Source of the DNA: Terriglobia bacterium
GTDB lineage: Bacteria > Acidobacteriota > Terriglobia > Terriglobales > Acidobacteriaceae
DNA: 64,000 nucleotides
Direction: 5' to 3'
Assembly (NCBI GenBank): GCA_020072585.1
Contig: JAIQGL010000011.1
Location: 1-64,000 of the forward strand
The notes below the pieces were generated by a model. The model was not told where the DNA came from. It worked only from the letters and a program-made list of their open reading frames with translations, and did no database searches. Made by a program: the position numbers and the translations under genes. The stretch's first letter is position 1. Each line of letters starts with the position of its first letter. Positions 1 to 8,113 of the stretch are shown here, piece after piece.

Positions 1-19
1 GGCTTTCCATTTCGTCCAT
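1..19 (-). CDS. 5' end of a minus-strand gene (partial)
   Basis: Only the first six codons are inside the window (M-D-E-M-E-S). The start is inferred from a strong AAAGGGAG ribosome-binding site six bases before the ATG on the minus strand. The product cannot be named. Confidence 0.4.
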
Positions 20-103
20 CGCGTACTCCCTTTCGTGTGCTTGGCGGCTCACGTCTGGGAGTCTCCGCGATGGACTCCAGTAGTTGTCAAACTTTTACTG
101 CCT

Positions 104-120
104 CCCCGGCAGAGCCGGGG
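104..120. repeat. GC-rich hairpin
   Basis: CCCCGGC-AGA-GCCGGGG forms a perfect 7-bp stem with a 3-base loop. It lies in the non-coding stretch 20-249. On the plus strand it is followed 12 bases later by a short T run, so it could be a terminator or a dispersed palindrome. Nothing else is recognised in this stretch. Confidence 0.4.
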
Positions 121-249
121 GGTCTCCCGCTTTTACTAGGAGCGCAGTGAGATAGAGGGCGCCCGCCCCCGATACCCCGCCGCCCTGTCGTAGGACACAG
201 TGCTTGGAATGGCATAATTTACGGGATGAGCCCAGAGCCTTGCGCGAAA

Positions 250-1185
250 CTATTTCTTCTTCATCCACGGCAGATTCGCTTCCTGATAGGCGGCAAACTC
301 GCCCACGAATTTTTCTGCCCATGCTGCTGCCTTTTCGACGATCGCTGGCAGTCCGTTTTTCGCGTATGTGAATTTCTGCCAATGGCGATGCTTGGCATAG
401 GCATCCTCGAACATCCAGGTCGCGCCCTGTCCTTCCTCCTGCAGCACGACAGTTACACATTCGGCGGCCTTTGCCACGTGCGGAATCTTGTACAAGTGAC
501 CTGAAGGCTCGCTGTTCTCAATCACCACAAACTTGACTGAGAGCGCATACCGCAAGACTTTCTGGATCACGCTCTCGCCCGCCTTGTCCGGTTGCTCCTT
601 GATGATGTAAGTGTAGTAGCCGAGATCTTCCAGCTTTGCCGCAATGCTCTTCAAGCGGTCGAGCGCCGGCCCGACGGTATCCTTCCCAAGAATGAGCACT
701 GAATCCGAATTCTCAAGAATGGAATCGGCCCGCTTGTAGACGAGGTCGAACCCCGCCTTGACGGAGTCCGCCAGCACCTCTGGCCGCGTGTCGCGCGGCA
801 ACCTCAGATCCCAGCGCACGAAGATATGGACGTCTTCAGCGTCGCGCGATGGATTCGCGAGCGGATGGCCTTCCCTTGCCAGCCGCCGCACCGCGCGCTC
901 CATCGCCTCCGCGAAAGCATAGGCGGAAAACTTGTGCTCCCAGTATTTCGTGTAGAGATGCTCCTCGATCCCGCAGACGAGCGTCTCGCCTTCGCGGCGG
1001 ATAGCGACATCCGGAAAATAATTGTCTATGACGCGAACAATAACGTCCTCCGGCATGTGCTTCAGGTCGAGCGCTTTCAATTCCTCAATGCCGATGGGAT
1101 CTCCATCGTCATTGCGGAATTCTTCCCACTCACCCCCGGCCGGCGTGAGCTCGTTTTCGAATTCATCAGCGTCGTCTGAAATCAT
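250..1185 (-). CDS. Rossmann/TIR-like domain protein (hypothetical)
   Basis: 311 residues. The reading frame is open up to 1758, but codons beyond 1185 are the antisense of the neighbouring plus-strand gene. The ATG at 1185 has a GAGG ribosome-binding site. The N-terminal part is acidic and carries no recognised family. The C-terminal half (about residues 160-290) alternates hydrophobic strands and helices: SVLILGKDT, then DLGYYTYIIKE, KFVVIENSEPSGHLYKIPH and VTVVLQEEGQGATWMFED. This layout resembles TIR-like or SLOG-like nucleotide-binding folds used as effectors in defence systems. That assignment is inference; no catalytic residue can be fixed. It is divergent from a HEPN-like gene with only 42 bases between the starts, so the two probably share a promoter region. 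Confidence 0.55.
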   Translation of the reverse strand: MISDDADEFENELTPAGGEWEEFRNDDGDPIGIEELKALDLKHMPEDVIVRVIDNYFPDVAIRREGETLVCGIEEHLYTKYWEHKFSAYAFAEAMERAVRRLAREGHPLANPSRDAEDVHIFVRWDLRLPRDTRPEVLADSVKAGFDLVYKRADSILENSDSVLILGKDTVGPALDRLKSIAAKLEDLGYYTYIIKEQPDKAGESVIQKVLRYALSVKFVVIENSEPSGHLYKIPHVAKAAECVTVVLQEEGQGATWMFEDAYAKHRHWQKFTYAKNGLPAIVEKAAAWAEKFVGEFAAYQEANLPWMKKK

Positions 1186-1227
1186 TGGAGATTTACCTCG
1201 GAGTTCATCCTGCCTTAATCTACATGA

Positions 1228-2145
1228 ATGAGAGACGTCGAACTTGCCATCACTTTTACGGACGAAAGCGCCGAGGCCCGCAAATATAGTCTCCGCCTTC
1301 AGACACCGCGCGGCGGAACGCCGGAGGGCGAGGGCAGGGTGGCGCATCATCTTTTCTCGGAGCTGCGGGTTGCCATGCGCGAGCAAATTCCGCCGCAGCA
1401 TAGCGCCATCGCTGACAACTGGCTCAATTTTCCGCAAAGCAAAATCGATTTCAGCGAATGGTGGGATGTCCGTAACTCCCAGAGTCTCTGGCTGGAATTG
1501 AGCAACCTCGTGCGCAGCATCGAGCACGACCTCGACATGGCGCGGGCGTTCAAGGAGCTCGAACCCGCGAAGCAGCCGCCAATCGAGGACGACGATGCCA
1601 TCGACAAGCTTTACTTCCTGCACGACCGCAAGATGAATGCGCTCGATCGCGCGGTCTACGAACTGATCAAGGTGCAGGACCTCGTCAACCGTCTCCTGCA
1701 CGAGAGTCTCGGCGGCGACCTCGTCGATACCGGCAAACCCGATTGGGAGAGAACACAACTCACGCGCCTGAGTGTCGAACAGGGTTTGGAGGCAAAACGC
1801 GCGTTAGGCGCGTTATCGCCATCCGATTTCAACGCCGTTACTGTCGCCCTGCAAATACCAAAGGCAACGCCGCACGCCGATATTGCGGTGGGCTACCGAC
1901 GGAAACTCATGCATCACATCCGGCCATCGGTCGATTACGCAATATTCTTCTCGGACCTGGAATCACGCGAGGGTGAGGTTATGACGGACGCGACCGGAAA
2001 AGTGACAGGCCACCGCCATGTCATTCGGGCGCGGCCGCCCGTTCAGTATCGCTTTGTTGATCTCCACGGCTCACTGATGGAATATCTCGACGCGGTGATC
2101 GCGATGCTGCAACATCTGAGCGAGATCGAAATTCTCCGCAGATAA
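1228..2145 (+). CDS. HEPN-like helical protein (hypothetical)
   Basis: 305 residues, mostly helical. Near residues 223-232 it has YRRKLMHHIRP, which fits the R-x4-6-H signature of HEPN domains, followed by a conserved-looking VDYAIFF segment. The arrangement recalls the Cthe_2314-like HEPN group, which includes RNases and inactive partners in toxin-antitoxin and defence loci. This is a motif-level assignment only. It is transcribed divergently from the Rossmann/TIR-like gene, a layout typical of small accessory defence modules. The ATG at 1228 is the first in frame. Confidence 0.5.
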   Translation: MRDVELAITFTDESAEARKYSLRLQTPRGGTPEGEGRVAHHLFSELRVAMREQIPPQHSAIADNWLNFPQSKIDFSEWWDVRNSQSLWLELSNLVRSIEHDLDMARAFKELEPAKQPPIEDDDAIDKLYFLHDRKMNALDRAVYELIKVQDLVNRLLHESLGGDLVDTGKPDWERTQLTRLSVEQGLEAKRALGALSPSDFNAVTVALQIPKATPHADIAVGYRRKLMHHIRPSVDYAIFFSDLESREGEVMTDATGKVTGHRHVIRARPPVQYRFVDLHGSLMEYLDAVIAMLQHLSEIEILRR

Positions 2146-2326
2146 CCAACCTAGTTCAGGTGGTCAGGCGTTTTCACCTATTGGGATCGAAATTCTGTAA
2201 CTTTCTTGATTGCATTAGCCACTCAATTTCATCTCTAGCGTTAACGCACACTTGGCAATCGACCGAGGGTGGCAGTAATGCCGGGCCGAGTGCCACATAC
2301 GGCAGTACTTGCGAAAGTGGAGCAAC

Positions 2327-2602
2327 ATGAAACGGGTTCGAGTTGGCAGACTTTATCGTTACAAACCTGTACTTCTGGATCGCGCCCACCCACCTTACAA
2401 CGTCCGGGAGGGCGACATTGTTCGCGTCGTGAATCTGCCTGGATGCCCCAAGGCAGGCACGATGGGGCACTGCCATGTTGAGCACCTTAACAGTGATTTT
2501 GCAGGGCTCGTCTGCTGCAATTCACTTGAAGACCTCAGCTCATCAGAGCGCAAAGCAACTCAAAGACAAGCAGCCCCCACGCCGCCCGGGTTAAGCCGAT
2601 AA
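2327..2602 (+). CDS. Small hypothetical protein, mobile-element associated
   Basis: 91 residues. The frame is open from a TTG at 2309, but the ATG at 2327 has GGAG four bases upstream and gives a sensible N-terminus (MKRVRVGRLYRYKP). The middle, YNVREGDIVRVVNLPGCPK, looks like a small beta-barrel with two or more cysteines and ends in a Ser/Thr-rich tail. Family not recognised. It opens the one-direction run that leads into the PRTRC cassette. Confidence 0.55.
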   Translation: MKRVRVGRLYRYKPVLLDRAHPPYNVREGDIVRVVNLPGCPKAGTMGHCHVEHLNSDFAGLVCCNSLEDLSSSERKATQRQAAPTPPGLSR

Positions 2603-2638
2603 CGTCTGCTGCACGGAAATTCCCCAGCGAGAATTCAA

Positions 2639-3172
2639 ATGATCCCAGCACAAGAGGCACCTGGTTATTATTGGCGCACAAACGATGCGGCGGATTTGGC
2701 CTTCAACGAGGCCGGCCCACAAGCGCCGACACATATCTCGTGCTACAACTTGCACGACACTCTAAACCGCGGCGAAATTGCGCAAGTTCCTATCGGCGAG
2801 TTGCATTTTCTGGCGAGGGCACATTTCGGTGTCCGCAACGTTGACTGGACCGGCGATGCCTATAAGTTCGGGATTTATCGTTTTACGCGGCAGTTTGGCA
2901 GGCCTGAAATTGTCATCGTTGTTTCCCATGGCGGCGGCATGGAAGCCTATCTGCTTTCTGACCTGGTAGCCCATCAAACTTGGACCAATGTTGCGGAGCA
3001 CTTGAGCGAGGATCTACGGTGGAATCTCTGCTACGAAATCATGCATGCGCATCGCGCCGTCAAGACCGAAGCCACTCGCGTCGTGATGCAGCTCTTTCTA
3101 GAAGGACGGCTTAAAAAGCGCAGGCGTCGCAATCGCTCTTATGTACAGGTATTGCCGGCGGTTGGCGTTTGA
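2639..3172 (+). CDS. Hypothetical protein
   Basis: 177 residues, with no family recognised. It has an aromatic-rich core (residues about 60-110) and a very basic C-terminus (KKRRRRNR near 158-166) that could bind nucleic acid. It lies 36 bases after the previous gene in the same direction, in the leader part of the PRTRC-bearing run. GCGAGAATTCAA precedes the ATG, so the ribosome-binding site is weak. Confidence 0.55.
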   Translation: MIPAQEAPGYYWRTNDAADLAFNEAGPQAPTHISCYNLHDTLNRGEIAQVPIGELHFLARAHFGVRNVDWTGDAYKFGIYRFTRQFGRPEIVIVVSHGGGMEAYLLSDLVAHQTWTNVAEHLSEDLRWNLCYEIMHAHRAVKTEATRVVMQLFLEGRLKKRRRRNRSYVQVLPAVGV

Positions 3173-3198
3173 ACTTTTGCAGTTCGGAGATCTAGCTC

Positions 3199-3438
3199 AT
3201 GATTCTTTCTCTAACTGAGCCTTTCGGGACTTCCATCAGTCTCGATTTCCGAAAGCAATTGGGTGAGCCGGTCGAGTTACAAGCCTTCCATTTCGTCACG
3301 CCCCCGATTGAGTTTCGCCTGCTCCGCGGCGATCTGCCTTTGCAGGAATGGCAGACAATACAGATATGTATGACCTGCAACACGGCCCTGGCGTGGAGGA
3401 GTGGTCCTCTCGTGGTCACAGGTTCATCAACGATTTGA
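3199..3438 (+). CDS. Small hypothetical protein
   Basis: 79 residues, starting at an ATG with GGAG nine bases upstream. It opens MILSLTEPFGTSISLDFRKQ. A CMTC pair sits near residue 57. No family is recognised. It overlaps another open frame (3348-3608); only one of the two may be expressed, and this one has the better ribosome-binding site. Confidence 0.4.
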   Translation: MILSLTEPFGTSISLDFRKQLGEPVELQAFHFVTPPIEFRLLRGDLPLQEWQTIQICMTCNTALAWRSGPLVVTGSSTI

Positions 3439-3608
3439 AACACCGTCACGATGTAATGACGTGTGGTGTGCTGTCGAAGGGTTTAATCATGGAGACCCGA
3501 GGCCTGGGGCTTAGCTTCGTCTTGCTAGTGTGGCCGCGCGACACCACATGCCGAAAAATGCCGGGAGTGCCCGAGGGAATGATTGCGGAAGTAATTGCTC
3601 GGAGCTGA
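3348..3608 (+). CDS. Small hypothetical protein, uncertain
   Basis: 86 residues, overlapping the preceding frame by 91 bases. The sequence is not low-complexity (for example HRFINDLKHRHDVMTCGV), but GCAGGA abuts the ATG with no spacing. It could be a coupled small gene or chance. The stretch 3609-3778 contains nothing else I can support. Confidence 0.28.
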   Translation: MADNTDMYDLQHGPGVEEWSSRGHRFINDLKHRHDVMTCGVLSKGLIMETRGLGLSFVLLVWPRDTTCRKMPGVPEGMIAEVIARS

Positions 3609-3778
3609 CGCCCATCTTCGCGTTCAACGCCAGGTTCCCTGATCTCTAATTCTTGTTTCTTCTCGGCCGCACAGACAGTATTTCTATTCTCCCCGCCTGA
3701 GCAGTATGTGACTGCTTGTGCTGCAGAGAAGGCGCAAGCCGAGTATGGCGGCGACACATCGCCGAGGAAGGAAGGTCT

Positions 3779-4336
3779 ATGTTTTCAGAGCTGATGCCTC
3801 TGCTCAATCACCGGCCACTCACAATCACCGTGGCTACCTTGGGTGGTGGAAGAATAAGGGTCTGTGTGATTCCGCAAACCGTGGAGTCGGACGAACACGT
3901 CAACGACAAAGCCGGGAGTCACAAGGAAATAAAAAAGATTCCGGACAGCGCGATCAAGGCGCTCAGGACGCCGTTGTGCCTTGAAGGAACGGCTGCCGAG
4001 CTTGATTCCGGAATGCCCGACCAACTCACTAAGTTTACGGAAGCCCATGTGGCGCTCCACGATGGACTTCAACGTGCGATGACCGAGATCGCAGAAGGAG
4101 TCCAGGCAATCGCAGATCGTAACAAGGCCAAGTCTGCGGCGAAGCAGTCACCTTCAGCAAAAGACAAGGGTCAATCTTCGAAAGAAGCGAAATCGCCTTC
4201 CGAAAGCGACAAACCAATGGATCTGCCACTCGCCTGGTGCGTCCCGCCGAGCACCAGCGCTACGCCCACCGCGGTTCCTCAGGGTGGTGCCGCGTCCAAG
4301 GGGCACGAAGATACAAACCAGGAAGGGGAAGACTAG
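3779..4336 (+). CDS. PRTRC system protein E
   Basis: 185 residues. The start at 3779 follows GGAAGG and trims a non-conserved N-terminal extension. The N-terminal ~95 residues (MFSELMPLLNHRPLTITVA, then a P-L-x-L-x-G-T-A-x-E-L-D segment) match the PRTRC protein E pattern. The rest is a Lys/Ser/Glu-rich disordered tail. PRTRC means ParB-related, ThiF-related cassette: a set of co-occurring plasmid or element genes whose molecular role is unknown. It is followed immediately by protein C, whose ATG directly abuts this stop codon, so the two are translationally linked. Confidence 0.85.
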   Translation: MFSELMPLLNHRPLTITVATLGGGRIRVCVIPQTVESDEHVNDKAGSHKEIKKIPDSAIKALRTPLCLEGTAAELDSGMPDQLTKFTEAHVALHDGLQRAMTEIAEGVQAIADRNKAKSAAKQSPSAKDKGQSSKEAKSPSESDKPMDLPLAWCVPPSTSATPTAVPQGGAASKGHEDTNQEGED

Positions 4337-4543
4337 ATGATTACAGTTACACCGCTTGAGCGAGTCTTTGTCTTCAATGGTGCGAGATTGCCGGATCCAG
4401 GCTCATCGCTTAGCGTTGAAGAAGTGCGTTCCATGTATGTGAACACCTACCCGGAACTTGCTACGGCCACGATAGAAGGTCCTGCGCCGGTGGACGGAGT
4501 GATGCAGTACACCTTTGTACGGGCGATTGGGGCGAAGGGGTGA
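4337..4543 (+). CDS. PRTRC system protein C
   Basis: 68 residues, the usual small size for PRTRC protein C. It has the family features: an N-terminal strand pair (VTPLERVFVFNG), the LPDPGSSLSVEEVRSMY segment, the YPELATATIEGP segment and a C-terminal YTFVRAIGAKG. The fold belongs to the small beta-grasp-like proteins; the role is unknown. The start abuts the protein E stop (AGATG), with GGAAGGGG upstream. Confidence 0.9.
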   Translation: MITVTPLERVFVFNGARLPDPGSSLSVEEVRSMYVNTYPELATATIEGPAPVDGVMQYTFVRAIGAKG

Positions 4544-4806
4544 TGAGGAATCAGCGGGTGAGGCGACGCTGCCGCGTCATGCCTGGAAAACGCGAACAGC
4601 AAACGAGTGTTTTTCGTGCCCTGGACCGCGTAATCCGAGACGACGGACAAGCCCGTAACCCAATCGAGGAGCAGCTACGCCTATGCCCAGAAGCCTTCAA
4701 AGTCGGGGAGTTGATCGGCAAGGTATGCGACAGCCTAAAGTACGACCGCGAATCCGGCGAGCGCGTCTTACCACCGGCCGGACTGGTCATGCCCCCCTTC
4801 ATCTAA
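4543..4806 (+). CDS. Small hypothetical protein in PRTRC cassette
   Basis: 87 residues. The ATG overlaps the protein C stop as TGATG, which is typical of translational coupling, and GAAGGGG precedes it. The N-terminus is Arg-rich. The centre (IEEQLRLCPEAFKVGELIGKV) looks helical. No family is recognised, and it is not one of the named PRTRC proteins I can identify. Confidence 0.5.
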   Translation: MRNQRVRRRCRVMPGKREQQTSVFRALDRVIRDDGQARNPIEEQLRLCPEAFKVGELIGKVCDSLKYDRESGERVLPPAGLVMPPFI

Positions 4807-4841
4807 TCGGCAACGCGGCGCCGGTTTCGGTCCCCAAGCTC

Positions 4842-5912
4842 ATGGGAATTCCCTGGCGCTTCTGCACCAGATGGGACGAGCAACCCGCAGCCGAACTGGG
4901 AAAGAGCCTGCTTCGGCTAGGAATCTGCCGGCCTGAGGATTGGACCGGCAACGCTGTCGATTTTGTGGAACGCGGCTTCCAGCGCTTCTGCAAGGAAAAT
5001 GGCGCTGAGGACGCCGGCAAGATTTGGCAAGGCAGCCTTTGGATCACGGACAGCCTGTTCCGGATGACGGAGCTGGAGTACTACAACTCCCAGTCGGAGA
5101 TGAATGCGCCGGCCGATACTCTCTTTCTTCTGGGAGAGTATGAATCCGCGGCGTCCATACCTATAGGAGCAGCATTGACGCGCTTGGAGTGCGAAGATGA
5201 TCTGCTTCCGGCCGCGTTTTATAGGGCCTTCGTCTATTCCCTCTATCCGTGGATGCGGGTCTATGACTACAGCGAGGCTCATTTTCACGCGGAGATGGTG
5301 ATGGACGGCCTTAGTGAAGAAGAGCTGCAGGACTCGTTTTACCCCAAGATTGCCCTCAGCGTACCGAAATGCCTGCCAGCGCCCCCGGTTAGCTTCAGCA
5401 GGCGCAGTATTACTAACGCAGTGAAGCTTTTAGAATCCAGGATCAGGAACCTCCGCGCCTCTGTCGTTCGCAGACTGGTAACCGATGTTTTGGAAATGTA
5501 TGAAGAGTCGAGAGGCCACGAACACCGGTGGCCCTCGCAACTTGCGGAAGAGATACCAGGCCTCGAGGAATACTTGTCCGACGCAGACGATTGCGGCCCT
5601 GGCTGCGCTATCACGTGGTACGAGGACGACGTGATCAGCGCTGCCTTCGATGACGAGATGCAATATCTGGGCCAGAATGCTGCGATGCAATCGAGCATGA
5701 TGCTGCGGATCCGGCTCACACAGCCACCGCATCAGCTGGACCGTGAAGTTAAGCAAGTCTTCGGCCACGCGGGCGCAATGCTTCGCTCACTCCGCGTCGG
5801 AGCCAGGATTGTGAATCTCATCAGAGAGGTCGACGATGAACGCCTCCGTGAACATCGGAAGAAGTCAGGACTACAAGCTCAGCCGGGCCCTGCTGGTGTA
5901 CGGGACGAGTGA
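4842..5912 (+). CDS. PRTRC system protein F
   Basis: 356 residues from the ATG at 4842. The frame is open back to an ATG at 4683, but starting there would overlap the previous gene by about 120 bases and add an Arg-rich unconserved stretch; no start has a clear ribosome-binding site. The content fits PRTRC protein F: an N-terminal IPWRFCTRW segment, a central YSLYPWMRVYDY stretch, and long helices at the C-terminus. The assignment rests mainly on order (E, C, F, B, ThiF) and size. Its last 77 bases overlap the start of protein B. Confidence 0.7.
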   Translation: MGIPWRFCTRWDEQPAAELGKSLLRLGICRPEDWTGNAVDFVERGFQRFCKENGAEDAGKIWQGSLWITDSLFRMTELEYYNSQSEMNAPADTLFLLGEYESAASIPIGAALTRLECEDDLLPAAFYRAFVYSLYPWMRVYDYSEAHFHAEMVMDGLSEEELQDSFYPKIALSVPKCLPAPPVSFSRRSITNAVKLLESRIRNLRASVVRRLVTDVLEMYEESRGHEHRWPSQLAEEIPGLEEYLSDADDCGPGCAITWYEDDVISAAFDDEMQYLGQNAAMQSSMMLRIRLTQPPHQLDREVKQVFGHAGAMLRSLRVGARIVNLIREVDDERLREHRKKSGLQAQPGPAGVRDE

Positions 5913-6585
5913 TTACAACGGCATCCCCTATCGGCATCCATTCCTTACTGTCCACGAGGTCGTGCACGAGGGTGACAACGCGCGCCTGGCCGCGGGGCAA
6001 TTGGTCACTCCGGACTTGTTGATCCAGATCATGGCGGGCCTTGGAAGTTCGGTGCCGATTGAAATTCTGCCCGAACGCGTCCTGGTCCGGACGACGGATA
6101 CGATCGTCTGGTGGCTGCCGGCCAACGTGCGAGTTCTCTTCTTCAGCGACCGCAGCGGCGATGCAACCTTGAGTGCCATGAACGGCAAGCAGTATCCGCA
6201 TCCTGCACTGGTTTTCAAAGCGTCTGGGTCCCGGCTGTGGGTGCGGGCATTGAAAGCGGACAAGCGCCCTGACGCCAGCACGGTCATGCACATTGCTCCC
6301 TACTGGAATTGTGACAACAGCGGGAGCGTCTGCACCGGAACCATGAGAATTCCCCGGGAGAACTCAGTCTCCGTGGTCGAGACCTGGGAGACCGCATTCT
6401 TTCAAAGCGAATTTACTCATGCCGCCGGTGGAAGGCACAAACCCACAAAGCACCCGCATGGAATCGTTGGATTGTGGAAGTCTCTTCGAGGCGAGAAGGC
6501 TTTTCCTACAAGTTATCTTCTGCCGGCAAAAGAAACGCTGGCAAGTTTCGTGAATCCAAATGAGCGCACAACCGACGCCCCATAG
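5836..6585 (+). CDS. PRTRC system protein B
   Basis: 249 residues. The C-terminal half carries the PRTRC protein B signature: PYWNCDNSGSVCTGTMRIP followed by a WETAFFQSEFTHAAGG segment. The ATG at 5836 lies inside the end of protein F after GAGGTCGACG. The end overlaps the ThiF-like gene start by 26 bases, so F, B and ThiF are a tightly overlapped unit. Function unknown beyond association with the cassette. Confidence 0.88.
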   Translation: MNASVNIGRSQDYKLSRALLVYGTSDYNGIPYRHPFLTVHEVVHEGDNARLAAGQLVTPDLLIQIMAGLGSSVPIEILPERVLVRTTDTIVWWLPANVRVLFFSDRSGDATLSAMNGKQYPHPALVFKASGSRLWVRALKADKRPDASTVMHIAPYWNCDNSGSVCTGTMRIPRENSVSVVETWETAFFQSEFTHAAGGRHKPTKHPHGIVGLWKSLRGEKAFPTSYLLPAKETLASFVNPNERTTDAP

Positions 6586-7447
6586 CGCACCCGAGCACTT
6601 ACTCCGGGGCCAACTCCTTCAAAAACAGGTGCAGGTGACCGTTGCAGGATGCGGAGGAACAGGCGCCGCGATAGCGGCGGGACTGCCGCTTCTGCACCAG
6701 GCCATGCTCGCCTTAGGCCACCCGCATGGTCTGGATGTCTGCTTTGTCGACGGCGACAAGATTTCTAGGACGAACTGCGTTCGCCAGCCTTTCTGCGAGA
6801 ACGAAATTGGACTGTACAAGTCGACCGTCCTGGCGACACGCATCAACCTCTTTTACGGCCTGGGATGGCGCTCTTCTACACGCTTTGTTGATGAGTCCTG
6901 GCGAGACGGCACCGACATACTCATCAGTTGTGTGGATACTCGAAAAGCACGAGATACCCTGATGCGCACCCACGCCTACCGGTCATGCCATTATTGGCTG
7001 GACATCGGCAACAACGCCGCAACCGGCCAGTACGTTCTTGGACAACCAGATAACGACACAAACGCGAAGATTCCATGCCGCCTGCCTACAGTGGCTGAGT
7101 TGTTCCCGGAAATCGTCGAGCCTAAGCGTGATGAGCGGGACAGCCTGCCTGCTTGCGGCGCCGTCGAGGCCCTGACAAGGCAAGAGCCGTTCATCAACCA
7201 GAGCCTTGCGAACCTGGCCCTCGCTATGCTCGCCCGTTTGTTCCGGCACGGACGCTTGTCTTATCACGCAGGTTTCGTCAACCTGGCAGGTGGGATGACG
7301 GCCGCCGTCCCGGTGAGCCCTTCTGCCTGGCAACGTCTTTTCGAAGCAAATAAGTCAGAGCATACGCCGGCCCTTCCTTCTCGCAACGACCATACGGCGG
7401 CGAGTAAAACGCTTCGCAGAAAACGCCCATCGAGAACAAGCCGATAA
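6560..7447 (+). CDS. PRTRC system ThiF-family (E1-like) protein
   Basis: 295 residues. The N-terminal Rossmann motif VTVAGCGGTGAAIAAGLP (about residues 26-43) and the DGDKISRTNCVRQPF segment are the ATP-binding and adenylation features of ThiF/MoeB/E1-like enzymes. CVDTRKARD follows as in the PRTRC ThiF family. E1-like enzymes adenylate a C-terminal glycine of a ubiquitin-like or sulfur-carrier partner. Protein C is the obvious small neighbour, but it ends in KG, so a partner relation is speculation. The last 40 residues are basic and low-complexity. Confidence 0.9.
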   Translation: MSAQPTPHSAPEHLLRGQLLQKQVQVTVAGCGGTGAAIAAGLPLLHQAMLALGHPHGLDVCFVDGDKISRTNCVRQPFCENEIGLYKSTVLATRINLFYGLGWRSSTRFVDESWRDGTDILISCVDTRKARDTLMRTHAYRSCHYWLDIGNNAATGQYVLGQPDNDTNAKIPCRLPTVAELFPEIVEPKRDERDSLPACGAVEALTRQEPFINQSLANLALAMLARLFRHGRLSYHAGFVNLAGGMTAAVPVSPSAWQRLFEANKSEHTPALPSRNDHTAASKTLRRKRPSRTSR

Positions 7448-7486
7448 GACCGCCGTTTGCCTCAACAATCCAGCCAAGAGCCAGCC

Positions 7487-7795
7487 ATGAGATTTCTGAA
7501 TTATTACGTTCACTGCAGGGCCGAGTGGACCGACGAGTGGGACTGCATATGCAATGACCAATGTCCCACGTGCCACACAAAAGATATCGAGCCGTACCAA
7601 TCTCAGGAAATCAACGATGACGGTACGCATGGGGAGATCATCCGGCATGTGCCCATTCATTGGGTTCCTGAACAGGGCTGGCCTGGGCAAACACACCAAG
7701 CAACAAATAGAAATGCTTGGGGCCGCAATTCCAGAACGCAGATGGAGGTAGAGGCCGATGATTCCAGACAAAGCCCTCTACTGGGGCGACAATGA
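7487..7795 (+). CDS. Small Cys-rich protein
   Basis: 102 residues from the ATG at 7487 (the frame opens at 7457). The N-terminal part has the spacing C-x12-C-x-C-x4-C-x2-C within residues 8-32, including CNDQCPTCHTKDIEPY, which looks like a zinc ribbon or knuckle. The C-terminal third is low-complexity and may be over-extended. No named family. It lies 39 bases after the ThiF-like gene and overlaps the next gene. Confidence 0.5.
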   Translation: MRFLNYYVHCRAEWTDEWDCICNDQCPTCHTKDIEPYQSQEINDDGTHGEIIRHVPIHWVPEQGWPGQTHQATNRNAWGRNSRTQMEVEADDSRQSPLLGRQ

Positions 7796-8009
7796 CGCCC
7801 ATGAGTTTTGGGAAAGCGAAGATCATGAGCTTCTCATACTGCGAAATCATGAAGAGTCCTTTTGGACCGCACATCGCAACTGCGGTTACTTATTCGGTTG
7901 CCGAACCGAAGCCGAAGCTGCCGAAAGACTCAATGTGGTTCTGTCACCCACACAGCGATGGGTGAGACGGAATGGCAAATTCATCCTTGAGGCGACGAGC
8001 CACGCATAG
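7758..8009 (+). CDS. Small hypothetical protein
   Basis: 83 residues. The ATG follows GGAGGTAGAGGCCG, a strong ribosome-binding site. Acidic N-terminus (WGDNDAHEFWESEDHELL), two cysteines in NCGYLFGCRTEAEAAE, no recognised family. Overlaps the previous Cys-rich gene by 38 bases. Confidence 0.55.
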   Translation: MIPDKALYWGDNDAHEFWESEDHELLILRNHEESFWTAHRNCGYLFGCRTEAEAAERLNVVLSPTQRWVRRNGKFILEATSHA

Positions 8010-8082
8010 AGAAGCAAGCGATCAGCGTCTACCAATCTTGCTTCCCCGCCAATCTGTCTATAACTGAGCAAACCTGAAAGGA

Positions 8083-8103
8083 AGACCGAGCCAGTCTCGG
8101 TCT
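8083..8103 (+). promoter_or_regulatory. Hairpin between ribosome-binding site and dnaN start
   Basis: AGACCGAG-CCAGT-CTCGGTCT is a perfect 8-bp stem. The only good purine-rich ribosome-binding site (AAGGAAG, 8078-8084) is 29 bases from the dnaN ATG. Folding of the hairpin would bring it within about ten bases. No T run follows, so it is not a typical terminator. Confidence 0.5.
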
Positions 8104-8113
8104 ACATACATTC

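Noticed and set aside
1186-1758. Extension of the minus-strand frame beyond 1185
   Set aside because: The added ~190 codons are antisense to the HEPN-like gene; the ATG at 1185 has a proper ribosome-binding site.
2174-2485. Minus-strand 103-codon frame opposite the small gene at 2327
   Set aside because: The plus-strand frame has the ribosome-binding site and more protein-like content.
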